From Amycolatopsis keratiniphila subsp. keratiniphila (lineage in GTDB: Bacteria > Actinomycetota > Actinomycetes > Mycobacteriales > Pseudonocardiaceae): 64,000 nucleotides of DNA. The position numbers and the translations under genes are program-made. Below the pieces are notes generated by a model. It searched no databases. It worked only from the letters and a program-made list of their open reading frames with translations, and was not told the DNA's origin. Location: the NCBI RefSeq assembly GCF_001620365.2, contig NZ_LQMT02000010.1, positions 91,057 through 155,056 on the forward strand. The letters run 5' to 3'. Each line of letters starts with the position of its first letter. Within the stretch, counting starts at the first letter, position 1. Shown in pieces: positions 38,661 through 47,941 of the stretch.

Positions 38661-39434
38661 GTGCGCGACATCCCCATCGACAAGGTCGACCACCTCGACC
38701 GCGCGGTGGTGGCGATCCGCACCGATTACCCACCGGGGCACCGGATCCTCCCGCATCGGCACCGGCGGGCGCAGTTCCTCTACAGCGCGACCGGATCGAT
38801 GCGGGTCGAAACGGGCGACGGCACGTGGACCATCCCGACCCGGCGCGCGGTGCTCGTCCCGCCGGAGACCGTCCACCAGGTGTTCACGACGAACGTGAGC
38901 ACCCGAAGCCTGTACATCGAGCCGAAGGCGGTGCCGTGGTTCCCGCGCCGCTGCCAGGTCGTCGAAGTGTCCGCGTTGCTCCGGGAGCTCCTGAACGAGG
39001 CCGTCGGCGTGCCGGATCTGTACGCCGCCCGGGGAAGGGACGCCGCGGTCATCGGCCTGACCCTGCACGAGATCCGCCGTTCCGCCCCGGTCCGCCTCGA
39101 CCTCCCACTGCCTAAGCACGAACGGCTGCGCGCCCTGTGCGAGTCCTTTTTGGACGCTCCGGACATCCACGCCCCCGCGAGCGAGTGGGCGAAACGGCTG
39201 CACGTGAGCGAGCGGACGGTGAACCGGCTCTTCACCGCGGAGACCGGGATAGGGTTCGCCCGATGGCGGCAGCGGGCCTGCGTCCTGCATTCCCTGTCAC
39301 TGCTGTCGGACGGCCTGCCCATCGCCGCGATCGCCGCTTCGCTCGGGTACGAGAGCCCCGCCGCGTTCTCGACGATGTTCACCCGGCTTCTCGGCACCTC
39401 GCCGAGGGACTATCGCGCCGCGTCCACGCTCTGA
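38661..39434 (+). CDS. AraC-family regulator with cupin domain
   Basis: A 257-residue regulator. The N-terminal cupin (IRTDYPPGHRILPHRHRRAQFLYSATGSMRVET) is a small-molecule sensor. The C-terminal AraC double helix-turn-helix has SEWAKRLHVSERTVNRLFTAETGIGFARWRQR and LGYESPAAFSTMFTRLLGTSPRDYRA. GTG 38661 was chosen as the first start giving a complete cupin. It may act on the divergent TauE/SafE gene or on the dehydrogenase gene downstream, which has a perfect palindrome in its promoter region. Confidence 0.86.
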   Translation: MRDIPIDKVDHLDRAVVAIRTDYPPGHRILPHRHRRAQFLYSATGSMRVETGDGTWTIPTRRAVLVPPETVHQVFTTNVSTRSLYIEPKAVPWFPRRCQVVEVSALLRELLNEAVGVPDLYAARGRDAAVIGLTLHEIRRSAPVRLDLPLPKHERLRALCESFLDAPDIHAPASEWAKRLHVSERTVNRLFTAETGIGFARWRQRACVLHSLSLLSDGLPIAAIAASLGYESPAAFSTMFTRLLGTSPRDYRAASTL

Positions 39435-39440
39435 ACGTCG

Positions 39441-39459
39441 GTGTCTCAAAGTGAGACAC
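39441..39459. promoter_or_regulatory. Operator-like palindrome, 8-3-8
   Basis: GTGTCTCA-AAG-TGAGACAC is perfectly symmetrical and lies 73 bases before the dehydrogenase start and six bases after the araC-type gene. The form suits a dimeric repressor or activator. The AraC protein itself would more often bind direct repeats, so another regulator is possible. Confidence 0.55.
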
Positions 39460-39531
39460 GACACCCCTCCCCCGGTTCCGCCGCCGCCCCTACCTTTCGG
39501 TCAAGCCCAGGCGGACAAAGGAGTTCATCGC

Positions 39532-40308
39532 ATGAGCAAGAACGTACTCGTCACCGGTGCGGCACGAGGAATCGGAAAGGGGATCGCGCTCCGGCTCGCC
39601 GCCGACGGACACGACGTCGCGGTCAACGACGTCACCGCCAACGAGGCGGAACTCGAGGCCGTCGCCAAGGAGATCCGCGAAACGGGACGACGCTCGGCGG
39701 CGATCACCGCGGACGTCTCCGACCCGGCGTCCGTCACCGCCATGGTCGGCGAAACCGCCGCCGCCCTGGGTTCCCTCGACGTCATGGTCGCGAACGCGGG
39801 GATCGCGCAGGTTCTGCCGTTGCTCGAAGTGACCCCCGAGGACTGGGACCGGATGATGGCCGTCAACGCGCGCGGCATGTTCCTCTGTTACCAGGCTGCG
39901 GCGAAGCAGATGATCGAACAGGGGAACGGCGGGAAGATCATCGGCGCGGCGTCGATCGTCGCCCACCGTCCGTTCGCCTTGCTGGGCCACTATTCCGCGT
40001 CGAAATGGGCGGTGCGCGGGCTGACCCAGGCCGCCGCGATGGAATGGGCGCGGCACGGGATCACCGTCAACGCGTACTGCCCCGGCATCGTCGGAACCGC
40101 CATGTGGGACCTCATCGACGAGAAACTCGCGGAATCGGAAGGAATCCGGAAGGGACAGGCGATCGAGAAGTACTCCAACCTGATCCATCTCGGGCGGGTC
40201 TCCGTTCCCGAGGACGTGGCGGCGTACGTTTCATACCTCGCTTCGCCGGATTCCGACTACATGACCGGCCAGTCGGTGATGATCGACGGCGGCATCCAGT
40301 TCGCCTGA
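39532..40308 (+). CDS. Short-chain dehydrogenase, acetoin/diacetyl reductase-like
   Basis: A 258-residue NAD(P)(H)-dependent oxidoreductase. Cofactor loop TGAARGIGKGIALRLAADGH with the acidic NDV after it favouring NAD; NAGIAQ; catalytic Ser in GAASIVAHRP, and YSASK. The sequence is closest in style to meso-butanediol/acetoin reductases, which interconvert diacetyl, acetoin and butanediol, but sugar-alcohol substrates are possible. ATG 39532 with AAAGGAG eight bases upstream. The preceding AraC gene and palindrome suggest substrate-induced expression. Confidence 0.87.
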   Translation: MSKNVLVTGAARGIGKGIALRLAADGHDVAVNDVTANEAELEAVAKEIRETGRRSAAITADVSDPASVTAMVGETAAALGSLDVMVANAGIAQVLPLLEVTPEDWDRMMAVNARGMFLCYQAAAKQMIEQGNGGKIIGAASIVAHRPFALLGHYSASKWAVRGLTQAAAMEWARHGITVNAYCPGIVGTAMWDLIDEKLAESEGIRKGQAIEKYSNLIHLGRVSVPEDVAAYVSYLASPDSDYMTGQSVMIDGGIQFA

Positions 40309-40314
40309 CGGCGC

Positions 40315-41130
40315 TCACCCACGCTGCGCTCGTGCCGCCCCGACGCAGTACACACCGAAGGCCGCGACCCCCACGGCCACCACGAGGAGCAGCACCGTGC
40401 CGAACGGCTGGGCGGCCAAGGTGCGCAGGGCGGCGTCGAGCCCGCCGGAACGGGACGGATCATGCGTCAGCGCCGCGTACCCGACCAGCACCGCGACCAC
40501 GCCGAAGACGAAACCCCTTGCCACATAACCGATCCTGCCCAACCTGTCCACCCATCGCCGCGTCCCCGACGGGAGCTTCGCGAGGTCGATGTCCTGCACG
40601 AAGGTCCGGCGTATCCCCTTCACCACCGAGCCCACCGCGACGCCGAACACGACGACGGCCACCACGGTCACCAGGAACGGGCCGGCGGGCAACCCGAGCA
40701 GCCACGCGGTGAACTCCTGCTGTTTCTGGTCGCCGCTGCCCTGCTCTCCCGCTCCCAAGGCGACCTTGGCCGCGTACACGCCCAGCGAGATCCCCACCAG
40801 GCAGCGCACTCCGGACGTCACCCGCTTGACGGTGCGAGTGCGCTGCTTGTCGATCCAGGTGTAGCCGACCGCGGCCAGCAATCCCTGCCACAGGCCGTAG
40901 GCCACCAGCCCGGCCGCCAGTACCCACAACAGCACCCCGCCCACCGGCGTCGAACCGACTTCGGCGATCGCGCCGCGTCCGTCGGCCTCCTGGCCGCCAC
41001 CGCCGACGGCGACGCGCACCGCCAGGTACCCGATGAGCAGATACACCAGGCCGTAGCAGCCCATCCCGATCCGTCCGAACACCTGGACGGCCTTGTTGTG
41101 ACGCACCTGTCTCGCCTTGGTCGTGGACAT
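40315..41130 (-). CDS. DUF1206 membrane protein
   Basis: A 271-residue protein with six predicted membrane helices arranged as three related two-helix units. Each begins with a GRIGMGCYGLVYLLIGYLAV or GRIGYVARGFVFGVVAVLVG type segment, the mark of DUF1206. ATG 41130 has GAGGAGG upstream; a GTG nine bases earlier abuts the ribosome site. Function unknown. Convergent with the dehydrogenase gene, six bases between stops. Confidence 0.87.
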   Translation of the reverse strand: MSTTKARQVRHNKAVQVFGRIGMGCYGLVYLLIGYLAVRVAVGGGGQEADGRGAIAEVGSTPVGGVLLWVLAAGLVAYGLWQGLLAAVGYTWIDKQRTRTVKRVTSGVRCLVGISLGVYAAKVALGAGEQGSGDQKQQEFTAWLLGLPAGPFLVTVVAVVVFGVAVGSVVKGIRRTFVQDIDLAKLPSGTRRWVDRLGRIGYVARGFVFGVVAVLVGYAALTHDPSRSGGLDAALRTLAAQPFGTVLLLVVAVGVAAFGVYCVGAARAQRG

Positions 41131-41229
41131 CCGGTCCACCTCCTCTTCCTCGAGTGTCGCGGCCGGCGGTGAACACCGCCGCGTGACTGGTCCGTCCGGC
41201 CCAGCGCGAGGAGGGAACTCGGCGATCGG

Positions 41230-41640
41230 CTAAGCGGACAGCCAGTCCTCGGTGCCGCGATGCCTGCCGAGCCCGACGGCGTCGAACTCGTCGAAGTGGT
41301 CACCCTTGAGCACGCCCAGCCGCCGAAGCGCCTGGGAGATCGGGCTGCCATCAGCCGGGTGGGGTTCGTCTTCGCCGACGTGCAGCGGGCCGAGGACGGT
41401 CTCGCCGCGCTCCCACACCTGCGCGGACTGCGTCCCGGTGCCACCGAAGTATTCGGCTTCGACGTACGCCACGGCTCCGTGCGCGGAGCACGCGGCGAGC
41501 GGCCCGGTGTCGAACCGCGTCTCGGTCACCGGCATCAGCGACAGGTTCTGCCCGAGCGACACGAGCGTTGCGCCTTCGAACGCATCGAGCAATCGGCTCC
41601 GCGCGGGCTCGGCGACGATCACGGCTTGCAGGCAATACAT
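41230..41640 (-). CDS. Hypothetical cytosolic protein
   Basis: A 136-residue acidic protein with no signal peptide or membrane segment (MYCLQAVIVAEPARSRLLDA, VAYVEAEYFGGTGTQSAQVW, LKGDHFDEFDAVGLGRHRG). No family recognised with certainty. The YFGGxGxQ stretch and overall composition resemble small conserved actinobacterial proteins. It is divergent from the dihydrofolate reductase-like gene at 41751. Confidence 0.62.
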   Translation of the reverse strand: MYCLQAVIVAEPARSRLLDAFEGATLVSLGQNLSLMPVTETRFDTGPLAACSAHGAVAYVEAEYFGGTGTQSAQVWERGETVLGPLHVGEDEPHPADGSPISQALRRLGVLKGDHFDEFDAVGLGRHRGTEDWLSA

Positions 41641-41750
41641 GCCCGCATCCTGCCATTTCGCCGTCCCGCGAAGATTTTCCGCCGTCGATGTCTATCCGCG
41701 CCGGCCGCGTTCGTAGCCAGGGTGAGAGACGAACTCACCGAAGGAGCATC

Positions 41751-42335
41751 ATGATCGCGACCTACACGTTCGACGTCTTTTCCAGCCTCGACGGCTTCGG
41801 CTCCCACACCGGCGATTGGGGCGGCTACTGGGGCAAGCAGGGCCCCGAATTCCTCGAACACCGCCTCGCCCTGTACTCCCAGGAGCAGCGGATGGTCTTC
41901 GGCGCCACCACGTTCCGGACGAACCTGGAGATGCTCAACGCGGAGGTCCCGGACGTCGAGGCGCTCGATCCGTGGGTCTCCCGGCTGAAGCACCTGCCGG
42001 CGACGGTCGTCTCGACCACGCTGCGGGAGCCGCTCGACTGGCCGGACGCGACCGTCGTGAGCGGGGACGCGGTCGACGTCGTCGCCCGGCTCAAGGAAAA
42101 GTCCGAAGTGCCGCTGCGCTCGCACGGGAGCCTGTCGATGAACCGGGCACTGATGGCCGCCGGTCTGGTGGATCGCGTGCAGGTGACGGTTTTCCCGGTG
42201 ATCACCGGAAGGACCGGGGCAGGTCCGATCTTCCTGGGTGCGGCCGACTTCGACCTGGAACTGCTCGAGAGCCGGACGTTCGACGGACGCATCCAGGAGC
42301 TCGTCTACCGGCCCACTCGGCACGAAACGAGCTGA
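41751..42335 (+). CDS. Dihydrofolate reductase-family protein (RibD C-terminal type)
   Basis: A 194-residue protein of the RibD_C/DHFR superfamily: TYTFDVFSSLDGFGSHTGDWGGYWG, MVFGATTFRTNLEML, MNRALMAAGLVDRVQVTVFPVITGRTGAGPIF. Members bind NADPH and reduce varied substrates; a role in folate or riboflavin synthesis is not implied. ATG 41751 has AAGGAG five bases upstream. Confidence 0.88.
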   Translation: MIATYTFDVFSSLDGFGSHTGDWGGYWGKQGPEFLEHRLALYSQEQRMVFGATTFRTNLEMLNAEVPDVEALDPWVSRLKHLPATVVSTTLREPLDWPDATVVSGDAVDVVARLKEKSEVPLRSHGSLSMNRALMAAGLVDRVQVTVFPVITGRTGAGPIFLGAADFDLELLESRTFDGRIQELVYRPTRHETS

Positions 42336-42367
42336 CCATCCACAAAGGACGGTCGCGTCGATCCCGC

Positions 42368-42664
42368 CTACGCGGTGATCGACGCGGCCGGCGTCCCGAG
42401 CCAGGGCGCCAGCAGGGCTTCGAGGTCGGCGTCCGACAGCGCGTACGGTCCGCCGTGGAACTCGTGCCACCGCGAAGCGTCCCGCGCCGCGGTGTACTCC
42501 ACCTCGAACGCCCGCATCAGGACGTACATGAAGGTCACCGAGCTGAACCGCTCACCGAGCAACGTCCTGGCCTCGCGCGCGACACCGGTCGCGCCATGGC
42601 CGAGCACGTCCGCGAGCTTCAGCTCCTCCGCAGCCGGATCCAGCAGGCTGGGGGCATACATCAC
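42368..42664 (-). CDS. Hypothetical protein downstream of rlmN
   Basis: A 98-residue soluble protein (LLDPAAEELKLADVLGHGAT, ERFSSVTFMYVLMRAFEVEYTAARDASRWHEFHGG). No family recognised. It starts 30 bases after the rlmN stop on the same strand, so it is probably in the same transcript. The start is GTG 42664 with GGAG upstream; ATG one codon later is possible. Confidence 0.6.
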   Translation of the reverse strand: MMYAPSLLDPAAEELKLADVLGHGATGVAREARTLLGERFSSVTFMYVLMRAFEVEYTAARDASRWHEFHGGPYALSDADLEALLAPWLGTPAASITA

Positions 42665-42694
42665 GACAAAATCTCCATCACTGAAAGGAAGAAC

Positions 42695-43801
42695 TCAGTT
42701 CTCGGCGGCGAGCTGACCGCACGCCGCCGCGATCTCCTGACCACGCGTGTCACGCACCGTGCACGCCACACCGCCCGCGTTCACCAGCCGGACGAATTCC
42801 CGCTCCACCGGCTTCGGCGAGGCGTCCCACTTGCTTCCCGGCGTCGGGTTCAGCGGGATCACGTTCACGTGCACCAGCTGGCCCAAGTGCTGCCGAAGCC
42901 GCTTCGCCAGCAGCTCGGCACGCCAAGGCTGGTCGTTGACGTCCCGGATCAGCGCGTACTCGATCGACACGCGGCGGCCGGAGGTGTCCGCGTAGTACCG
43001 AGCGGCGGACAGGACCTCGTCCACCGACCAGCGCTCGTTCACCGGCACCAGCGTGTCCCGCAGTTCGTCGTCCGGCGTGTGCAGGGAAACCGCCAGGCGC
43101 ACCTGCATCTTCTCGTCCGCCAGCTTCCGGATCGCCGGCGCGAGCCCCACCGTCGACACGGTCACCGAACGCTGACCGATCCCGAGCCCCTCCGGCGAGG
43201 GATCGGTGATCCGCCGGACCGCCGCCACCACCCGCTTGTAGTTCGCGAGCGGCTCGCCCATCCCCATGAAGACGATGTTCGACAGACGGCCGGGGCCGCC
43301 GGGCATCAGCCCGTCGCGCATCACGGCGGCGGCGGAGCGGACCTGGTCGACGATCTCCGCGGTCGACAGGTTCCGGTCGAGGCCGCCCTGCCCGGTCGCG
43401 CAGAAGGGGCACGCCATGCCGCAGCCCGCCTGGCTCGAGATGCACAGGGTCGCGCGGTCCGGGTAGCGCATCAGCACGCTCTCCAGCAGCGTCCCGTCGT
43501 GCGCGCGCCACAAGGTCTTGCGGGTGGTCCCGTCGTCGCAGGCGAGCGCCTTGATCTCGGTGAGCAGCGTCGGCATCAGATCGCCGACGAGCTTCTCCCG
43601 CGACGCCGCCGGGATGTCGGTCATCTCCTCCGGGTCCACCGTGAGCCGCGAGAAGTAGTGGTTCGAAAGCTGTTTCGCGCGGAACGGCTTCTCACCCAGC
43701 TCGGCGACGGCCGCGGCCCGCTCGGCGGCGGTGAGATCGGCGAGATGGCGCGGCGGGAGGCCGCGCTTGGGCGCGTCGAAGACGAGAGGGAGGGCAGTCA
43801 T
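42695..43801 (-). CDS. rlmN: Dual-specificity 23S rRNA/tRNA adenine-C2 methyltransferase
   Basis: Radical SAM enzyme that methylates C2 of A2503 in 23S rRNA and A37 in some tRNAs. The 368 residues hold the cluster motif [11 protein letters not shown] (CxxxCxxC), [31 protein letters not shown] and the second catalytic cysteine in [15 protein letters not shown]. Complete. In actinobacteria it usually follows cdsA closely; here the esterase, VOC, methyltransferase and padR genes lie between them. Confidence 0.95.
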   Translation of the reverse strand: MTALPLVFDAPKRGLPPRHLADLTAAERAAAVAELGEKPFRAKQLSNHYFSRLTVDPEEMTDIPAASREKLVGDLMPTLLTEIKALACDDGTTRKTLWRAHDGTLLESVLMRYPDRATLCISSQAGCGMACPFCATGQGGLDRNLSTAEIVDQVRSAAAVMRDGLMPGGPGRLSNIVFMGMGEPLANYKRVVAAVRRITDPSPEGLGIGQRSVTVSTVGLAPAIRKLADEKMQVRLAVSLHTPDDELRDTLVPVNERWSVDEVLSAARYYADTSGRRVSIEYALIRDVNDQPWRAELLAKRLRQHLGQLVHVNVIPLNPTPGSKWDASPKPVEREFVRLVNAGGVACTVRDTRGQEIAAACGQLAAEN

Positions 43802-43929
43802 AGCTCACTCAGTGTCCCATGTCCACCTTTCGCACACCCGCGCCGCCCCGGATCACTGTTCCCCGGATCACGCCGACACAAGGCACTGAGACCCAACTCA
43901 CGCGAACAGAGTTGCCGAGCGACCGTTTC

Positions 43930-43939
43930 CGATATATCG
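43930..43939. promoter_or_regulatory. Palindrome CGATATATCG upstream of padR
   Basis: A perfect 10-base AT-rich palindrome 38 bases before the padR start in a GC-rich setting, extended by GTGAACGAG. It could overlap the -10 region and act as an autoregulatory site for the PadR protein. Confidence 0.5.
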
Positions 43940-43977
43940 TGAACGAGTCGGAACATTACGAAGAGAGGATGCACATC

Positions 43978-44571
43978 ATGCGACGACGACCTTTCCCTCC
44001 AGAACACGGCCGGCCCGCCTTCGGACCTTGGGCTCGCGGCGGCTTCGGCGACTTCCCGCCGGGGCCGGGCGGACCGGGCCACGGGCACCGGCACGGCCGT
44101 CGCGGTGGCCCTGGCGGACGGCGCGGCAAACGCGGTGACGTCCGCGCCGCGACCCTGGCGCTGCTTTCCGAGCAGCCGAGGCACGGCTACGAGATCATCC
44201 GCGAGATCGGCGAGCGCAGCGGCGGCTTCTGGAAGCCGAGCCCCGGCTCGGTCTACCCGACGCTGCAAATGCTGGCCGACGAAGGCCTGGTGATCAGCAA
44301 GGACGAGAACGGCAAGAAGCTGTTCGAGCTCACCGAATCCGGCCGTGCCGCGGCCGAACAGCAGGACGCCGTCCCGCCGTGGGAGCAGATCGCCCACGAC
44401 GTCGACCCGGTCGAGGTGAACCTGCGCAAGGCGGGCGCGACCCTGGCCGCGGCGGTCGCGCAGGTCATGCACGCCGGCAGCGAAAGCCAGCAGGCCCGCA
44501 CCGTCGACGTGCTCAACGAAGCACGCCGGACGATCTACGGCATCCTCGGCGAGGCCGAGGACACGGAGTGA
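43978..44571 (+). CDS. PadR-family transcriptional regulator
   Basis: A 197-residue regulator. An unusual Gly/Pro/His-rich N-terminal tail (FGDFPPGPGGPGHGHRHGRRGG) precedes the PadR winged helix (DVRAATLALLSEQPRHGYEIIREIGERSGGFWKPSPGSVYPTLQML) and a C-terminal dimerisation helix. ATG 43978 was preferred over ATG 43969, because AGAGAGG touches the latter. The His-rich tail might bind metal. Divergent from rlmN; its last 37 bases overlap the convergent methyltransferase gene. Confidence 0.87.
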   Translation: MRRRPFPPEHGRPAFGPWARGGFGDFPPGPGGPGHGHRHGRRGGPGGRRGKRGDVRAATLALLSEQPRHGYEIIREIGERSGGFWKPSPGSVYPTLQMLADEGLVISKDENGKKLFELTESGRAAAEQQDAVPPWEQIAHDVDPVEVNLRKAGATLAAAVAQVMHAGSESQQARTVDVLNEARRTIYGILGEAEDTE

Positions 44572-45356
44572 TTCGGTACGACGAGGCCGGTGGGCTTGGT
44601 GCGCGTATGCACGCGATAGCCCACCGGCAGCGTCACCCGCTGCTCCCCGGCACTTGACGAAACCTCGTTGAGCCGCCGGACCTCCGCGATCGCCTTCGCC
44701 GCGACCGGAGCGCTGAACTCGATCTTCAGCACCGCCTCCATCGCGGCGGCGTCTTCGAACAGCCACCGCGTCATCACCTTGCGGCAGTCGAATCCCTGAC
44801 GGGCGAAGAACTTCTCGACGCCGGGCGGGTCGTAATGCGGGAGGTCCATGCGCATCCAGCGTCCGTAGGGCTCACTCGTCACATCGAGATCCACGATCAT
44901 CATCAGCCCACCCGGGCGCAACACCCGCTCCGCTTCGCGAAGGCCGGGTTCACAACCGGGGCCGAAGAAGTACGCGGTGCGCGCGTGGACGACGTCGAAA
45001 GCCGCGTCCGGCAAGGGAAGCCGCTGCGCACGGCCTTGCCGCACCTCTACGTTCGCCAGCCGCGCCACGCGGTTCCGCGCGTCACGGACGAGCGGCTCAT
45101 GGGGCTCGATGCCGACCACCGACCGCGCCGTCGCGGCGAACCGCGGCAGGTGGAACCCGTCACCGCAGCCGATGTCGAGGACGTCCGCCCCGGACCAATC
45201 GCGAGCCCCGGCGAGCACGCGCCAGATCTCGTCGTCGACGTCCTGCGCGCGGTTCTCGACCTCGTAGGCCTTCTGGTAGTACCAGATGTTCGGGCTCGGC
45301 AGCACCTCCTCGCCGCCACGGCGGGCGGAGGAGAGGGCTCGGGGAAACCAGCGCAC
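44535..45356 (-). CDS. SAM-dependent class I methyltransferase
   Basis: A 273-residue Rossmann-fold methyltransferase: motif I VLDIGCGDGFHLPRF, acidic strand VVGIEPHE, RLPLPDAAFDVVHARTAYFFGPGCE and LRPGGLMMIVDLDV. The methyltransferase-11 type covers small-molecule and lipid substrates; the target is unknown. GTG 45356 was chosen for GGAG five bases upstream; GTG 45305 next to GAGGAG is an alternative. The 3' end overlaps padR convergently. Confidence 0.83.
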   Translation of the reverse strand: MRWFPRALSSARRGGEEVLPSPNIWYYQKAYEVENRAQDVDDEIWRVLAGARDWSGADVLDIGCGDGFHLPRFAATARSVVGIEPHEPLVRDARNRVARLANVEVRQGRAQRLPLPDAAFDVVHARTAYFFGPGCEPGLREAERVLRPGGLMMIVDLDVTSEPYGRWMRMDLPHYDPPGVEKFFARQGFDCRKVMTRWLFEDAAAMEAVLKIEFSAPVAAKAIAEVRRLNEVSSSAGEQRVTLPVGYRVHTRTKPTGLVVPNHSVSSASPRMP

Positions 45357-45471
45357 GGAAGCTCCAACGAAGGGACACCGGGCCGGGTTCCGGGGTATCC
45401 GGGTCGAAATCTTTAACGGAAACAATGCGGTCAGCGACTAGACTTTACTCCCACCGGTAAGGGAGAACCGC

Positions 45472-46317
45472 ATGTCGCTTGGCTCGGCCGCCCACACTTC
45501 CGTCATACCTTCGGGAATCCCGTGCTGGATCGAGCTCGCGTGCAGAGACGAAGCGGCCGTACAAGCCTTCTACGGCGGGCTTTTCGACTGGGAGTTCACC
45601 GTTCAGCGTGATCCGGCGACGCCGACCGGCCGGTACTCGATCGCGACGCTGAACGGCGTCCCGACCGGTGGTCTGTACCGCGCGGGCGCGGAGGGGCCGT
45701 CCGGCTGGAGCGTCCACATCTCGGTGCAGCAGGCGGCCGCCGCCGCCGAATGGGTGGACAGTCTCGGTGGCCGGGTCACGCTCGGGCCGATGGCGATCCC
45801 CCATCGCGGCAACATCGTGCACGCCGTCGACGCGTGCGGCGCGCATGTCGTCTTCTGGGAGCCGCCCGCCACCTGGGAGTTCGCGACGGGGGTGCCGAAC
45901 ACCTTCAGCGGCGCGGACCTCAACACCCACGACGGCGCGGCGGCGGATCACTTCTACTGCCGCCTCTTCAACTACACCAGCCACCAGATCGGCGACGGCG
46001 CGTCGCTCGACTACGCCGAATGGCTCATCGAGCACGAACCGGTGCTGTACCGGTACGTGATGGGCTCGGAATACCGGCCGGACACTCCCCCGCACTGGAT
46101 GGTCTACCTCGCCCTCGATCCGGCGCGCGGTGCGGACGCCGCGGCCGGGCAGGCGCTGATGCTCGGCGGCGCCGTCGTGGTCCAGCCCTACGACACCCCG
46201 TACGGCCGGATGGCGATCCTCGCCGACCCGGACGGTTCCGTCTTCGCGGTGATCGACCACTCCCGGGCCGTCGAAGGCTGGGGCACCGCCGAAGTCGACG
46301 ATCCGTACGACGACTAG
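45472..46317 (+). CDS. Two-domain VOC/glyoxalase-fold protein (Cfp30B-like)
   Basis: A 281-residue protein with two VOC modules (IPCWIELACRDEAAVQAFYGGLFDWEF and AADHFYCRLFNYTSHQIG), similar to mycobacterial Rv0577/Cfp30B. Members handle reactive carbonyls such as methylglyoxal or bind small molecules. ATG 45472 with AAGGGAGAA upstream. It stands alone and ends at a strong hairpin. Confidence 0.87.
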   Translation: MSLGSAAHTSVIPSGIPCWIELACRDEAAVQAFYGGLFDWEFTVQRDPATPTGRYSIATLNGVPTGGLYRAGAEGPSGWSVHISVQQAAAAAEWVDSLGGRVTLGPMAIPHRGNIVHAVDACGAHVVFWEPPATWEFATGVPNTFSGADLNTHDGAAADHFYCRLFNYTSHQIGDGASLDYAEWLIEHEPVLYRYVMGSEYRPDTPPHWMVYLALDPARGADAAAGQALMLGGAVVVQPYDTPYGRMAILADPDGSVFAVIDHSRAVEGWGTAEVDDPYDD

Positions 46318-46342
46318 CCGGGGCGACGAGGCCGCCCCGGCT
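46316..46342. terminator. Bidirectional terminator hairpin
   Basis: Ten-base stem AGCCGGGGCG/CGCCCCGGCT with a seven-base loop, starting within the stop codon of the VOC gene and ending seven bases before the stop of the convergent esterase gene. Confidence 0.7.
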
Positions 46343-46348
46343 CTTCGG

Positions 46349-47881
46349 TCAGAGGCCGGCCCAGAAACCGCAGTCGTGCACGGCCCCGAGATCGACCGGG
46401 CCGATCACGCCCGGCGCCAGCGACTGCGTCCGCGGCGAGGGACGCCATTTCGGCAGTTCTTCGCCGTTCGGATCACCGGTGCGCGCGAACGCGGTCCAAT
46501 ACCGGATCATTTGCGCCGCGAGGTCCCGCTGGGCGGGCGTCAATTCGACCGGAAACCCGGTTAAATCAGACAAATAAGCCAATTCAGCTCCGTGGGAAGC
46601 GCCGGGACGCATTCCGGGAGGAGCCGGGAAAAGCGGCGGAGCGTTCCGATCGGCGAACTCGTAACCGAAGGTCCGCATGCGCTGACGCAGCAACCGCTCC
46701 GTCCCCACCTGCGGGCAACCCCAGATCCGGTCGGTCATCGCGTCCGCGAACGCCATCGCCGGGCCGCCGTGCTTCGCCGACGGATACCGGGCCTCGACGA
46801 GCGGCGCCTTCTCCCCGAACGCCGTCCGCAGCAGGCCCCGGTAATGCTCCTCGGTGAACGGATGGCCGGGGAACAAGGCGACGAAAAGCCTCGCCTCGTC
46901 CCTGGTCACCCCGGTCAGCACCGGCACACGGGCGAAATGTCCCGCCTTCAGCGCCTCGGCCGGATGCTCCGGTAGCAGGCCGGTGCCGAACGCGGGCGTC
47001 GAGAACGGCTGACTCACCAGATCCTTGACCGGGAGCCGCCGGAGACAGGCGACGTCGGCGCAGCCGAGCTTCTTCGTCGCGTCGGCACCCATCGCCTCGA
47101 CGTCCGCGCGGGGCAGGTACGGCGAACCCGCGGGCACGCCGGGGAAGAACCCGCCGTCGGGCCAGGTCAGGGTGCACGGACCGCTCTGGATGATCGCGCG
47201 GTGGAACAGCCCCGCCGCCGACGGCGAGGTCAGCTGGGCGCAGGTGCTCATCGCACCGGCGGATTCACCGAACAGCGTGACATTCCGCGGATCTCCGCCG
47301 AAGGCGCGCGCGTTGCGCTGCACCCAGCGAAGCGCGGCCTGCTGGTCTTGGAGGCCGAACACGCCGGAGTCGCGTCCCAGCTCCGGATGCCCGAAGAAAC
47401 CGAAGACTCCGAGCCGGTAGTTCACGGTCACCACGACGACGTCCCCGCCGAGGGCCATGCGCTTGAAGTCGTAGTCGCTGCCCGCCCCGGAGGTGAAGCT
47501 GCCACCGTGCACCCAGACCAGCACCGGACGCGGCTTGCGCGCCGTCTTGGCCGGGCTGATCACGTTGAGCTACAGGCAATCCTCGGCCTCGCTCGGCGGG
47601 GAACCGAGCCCAGCGCCCTGGGCGCATCGAGGCCCCGGTCTGCTCGCGTCCCGCACGGCGGTCCACGGTTCGGGTTTCCGCGGCGGCGACCAGCGCAGGT
47701 CGCCGACCGGGGGCGCGGCGAACGGGATGCCTTGGAAACTCCGGTATCCGTCGGCGCTCACACCACGCACGGGACCGGAATCCGTGCGGACGACCGGGCT
47801 TTCGCCCGCCTCCGCCACGGTCGTCGTCAGGGCGCCGAGCGTCACCACGCTCAGTGCCATGGCCAGAATTCGCTTACTCAT
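46349..47881 (-). pseudogene. Type-B carboxylesterase interrupted by an amber codon
   Basis: A secreted carboxylesterase split by one in-frame TAG. From ATG 47881 a signal peptide (MSKRILAMALSVVTLGALTT) and the N-terminal domain run to EAEDCL. Then comes TAG at 47570-47572, and the frame continues LNVISPAK, VLVWVHGGSFTSGAG, nucleophile TLFGESAGAMS, and the histidine in GASHGAELAYL, to the stop at 46349. The family has EDCLYLNV at this spot, so a Tyr codon TAC or TAT has become TAG. No other damage is seen, so it is a recent mutation, a sequence error or a readthrough gene. A separate start within the second part (GTG for MISPAK) would lack the N-terminal domain. Confidence 0.85.
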
Positions 47882-47941
47882 CCGTCGAGTTCGCATATTC
47901 CGACCTTGGCCCAGTGTTCCGGGCTTGTCACACGGGTTCGG

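Noticed and set aside
47265..47666. Minus-strand 133-codon frame inside the broken esterase
   Set aside because: Different frame from the esterase, no motifs; it arises from codon bias, not a frameshift copy.
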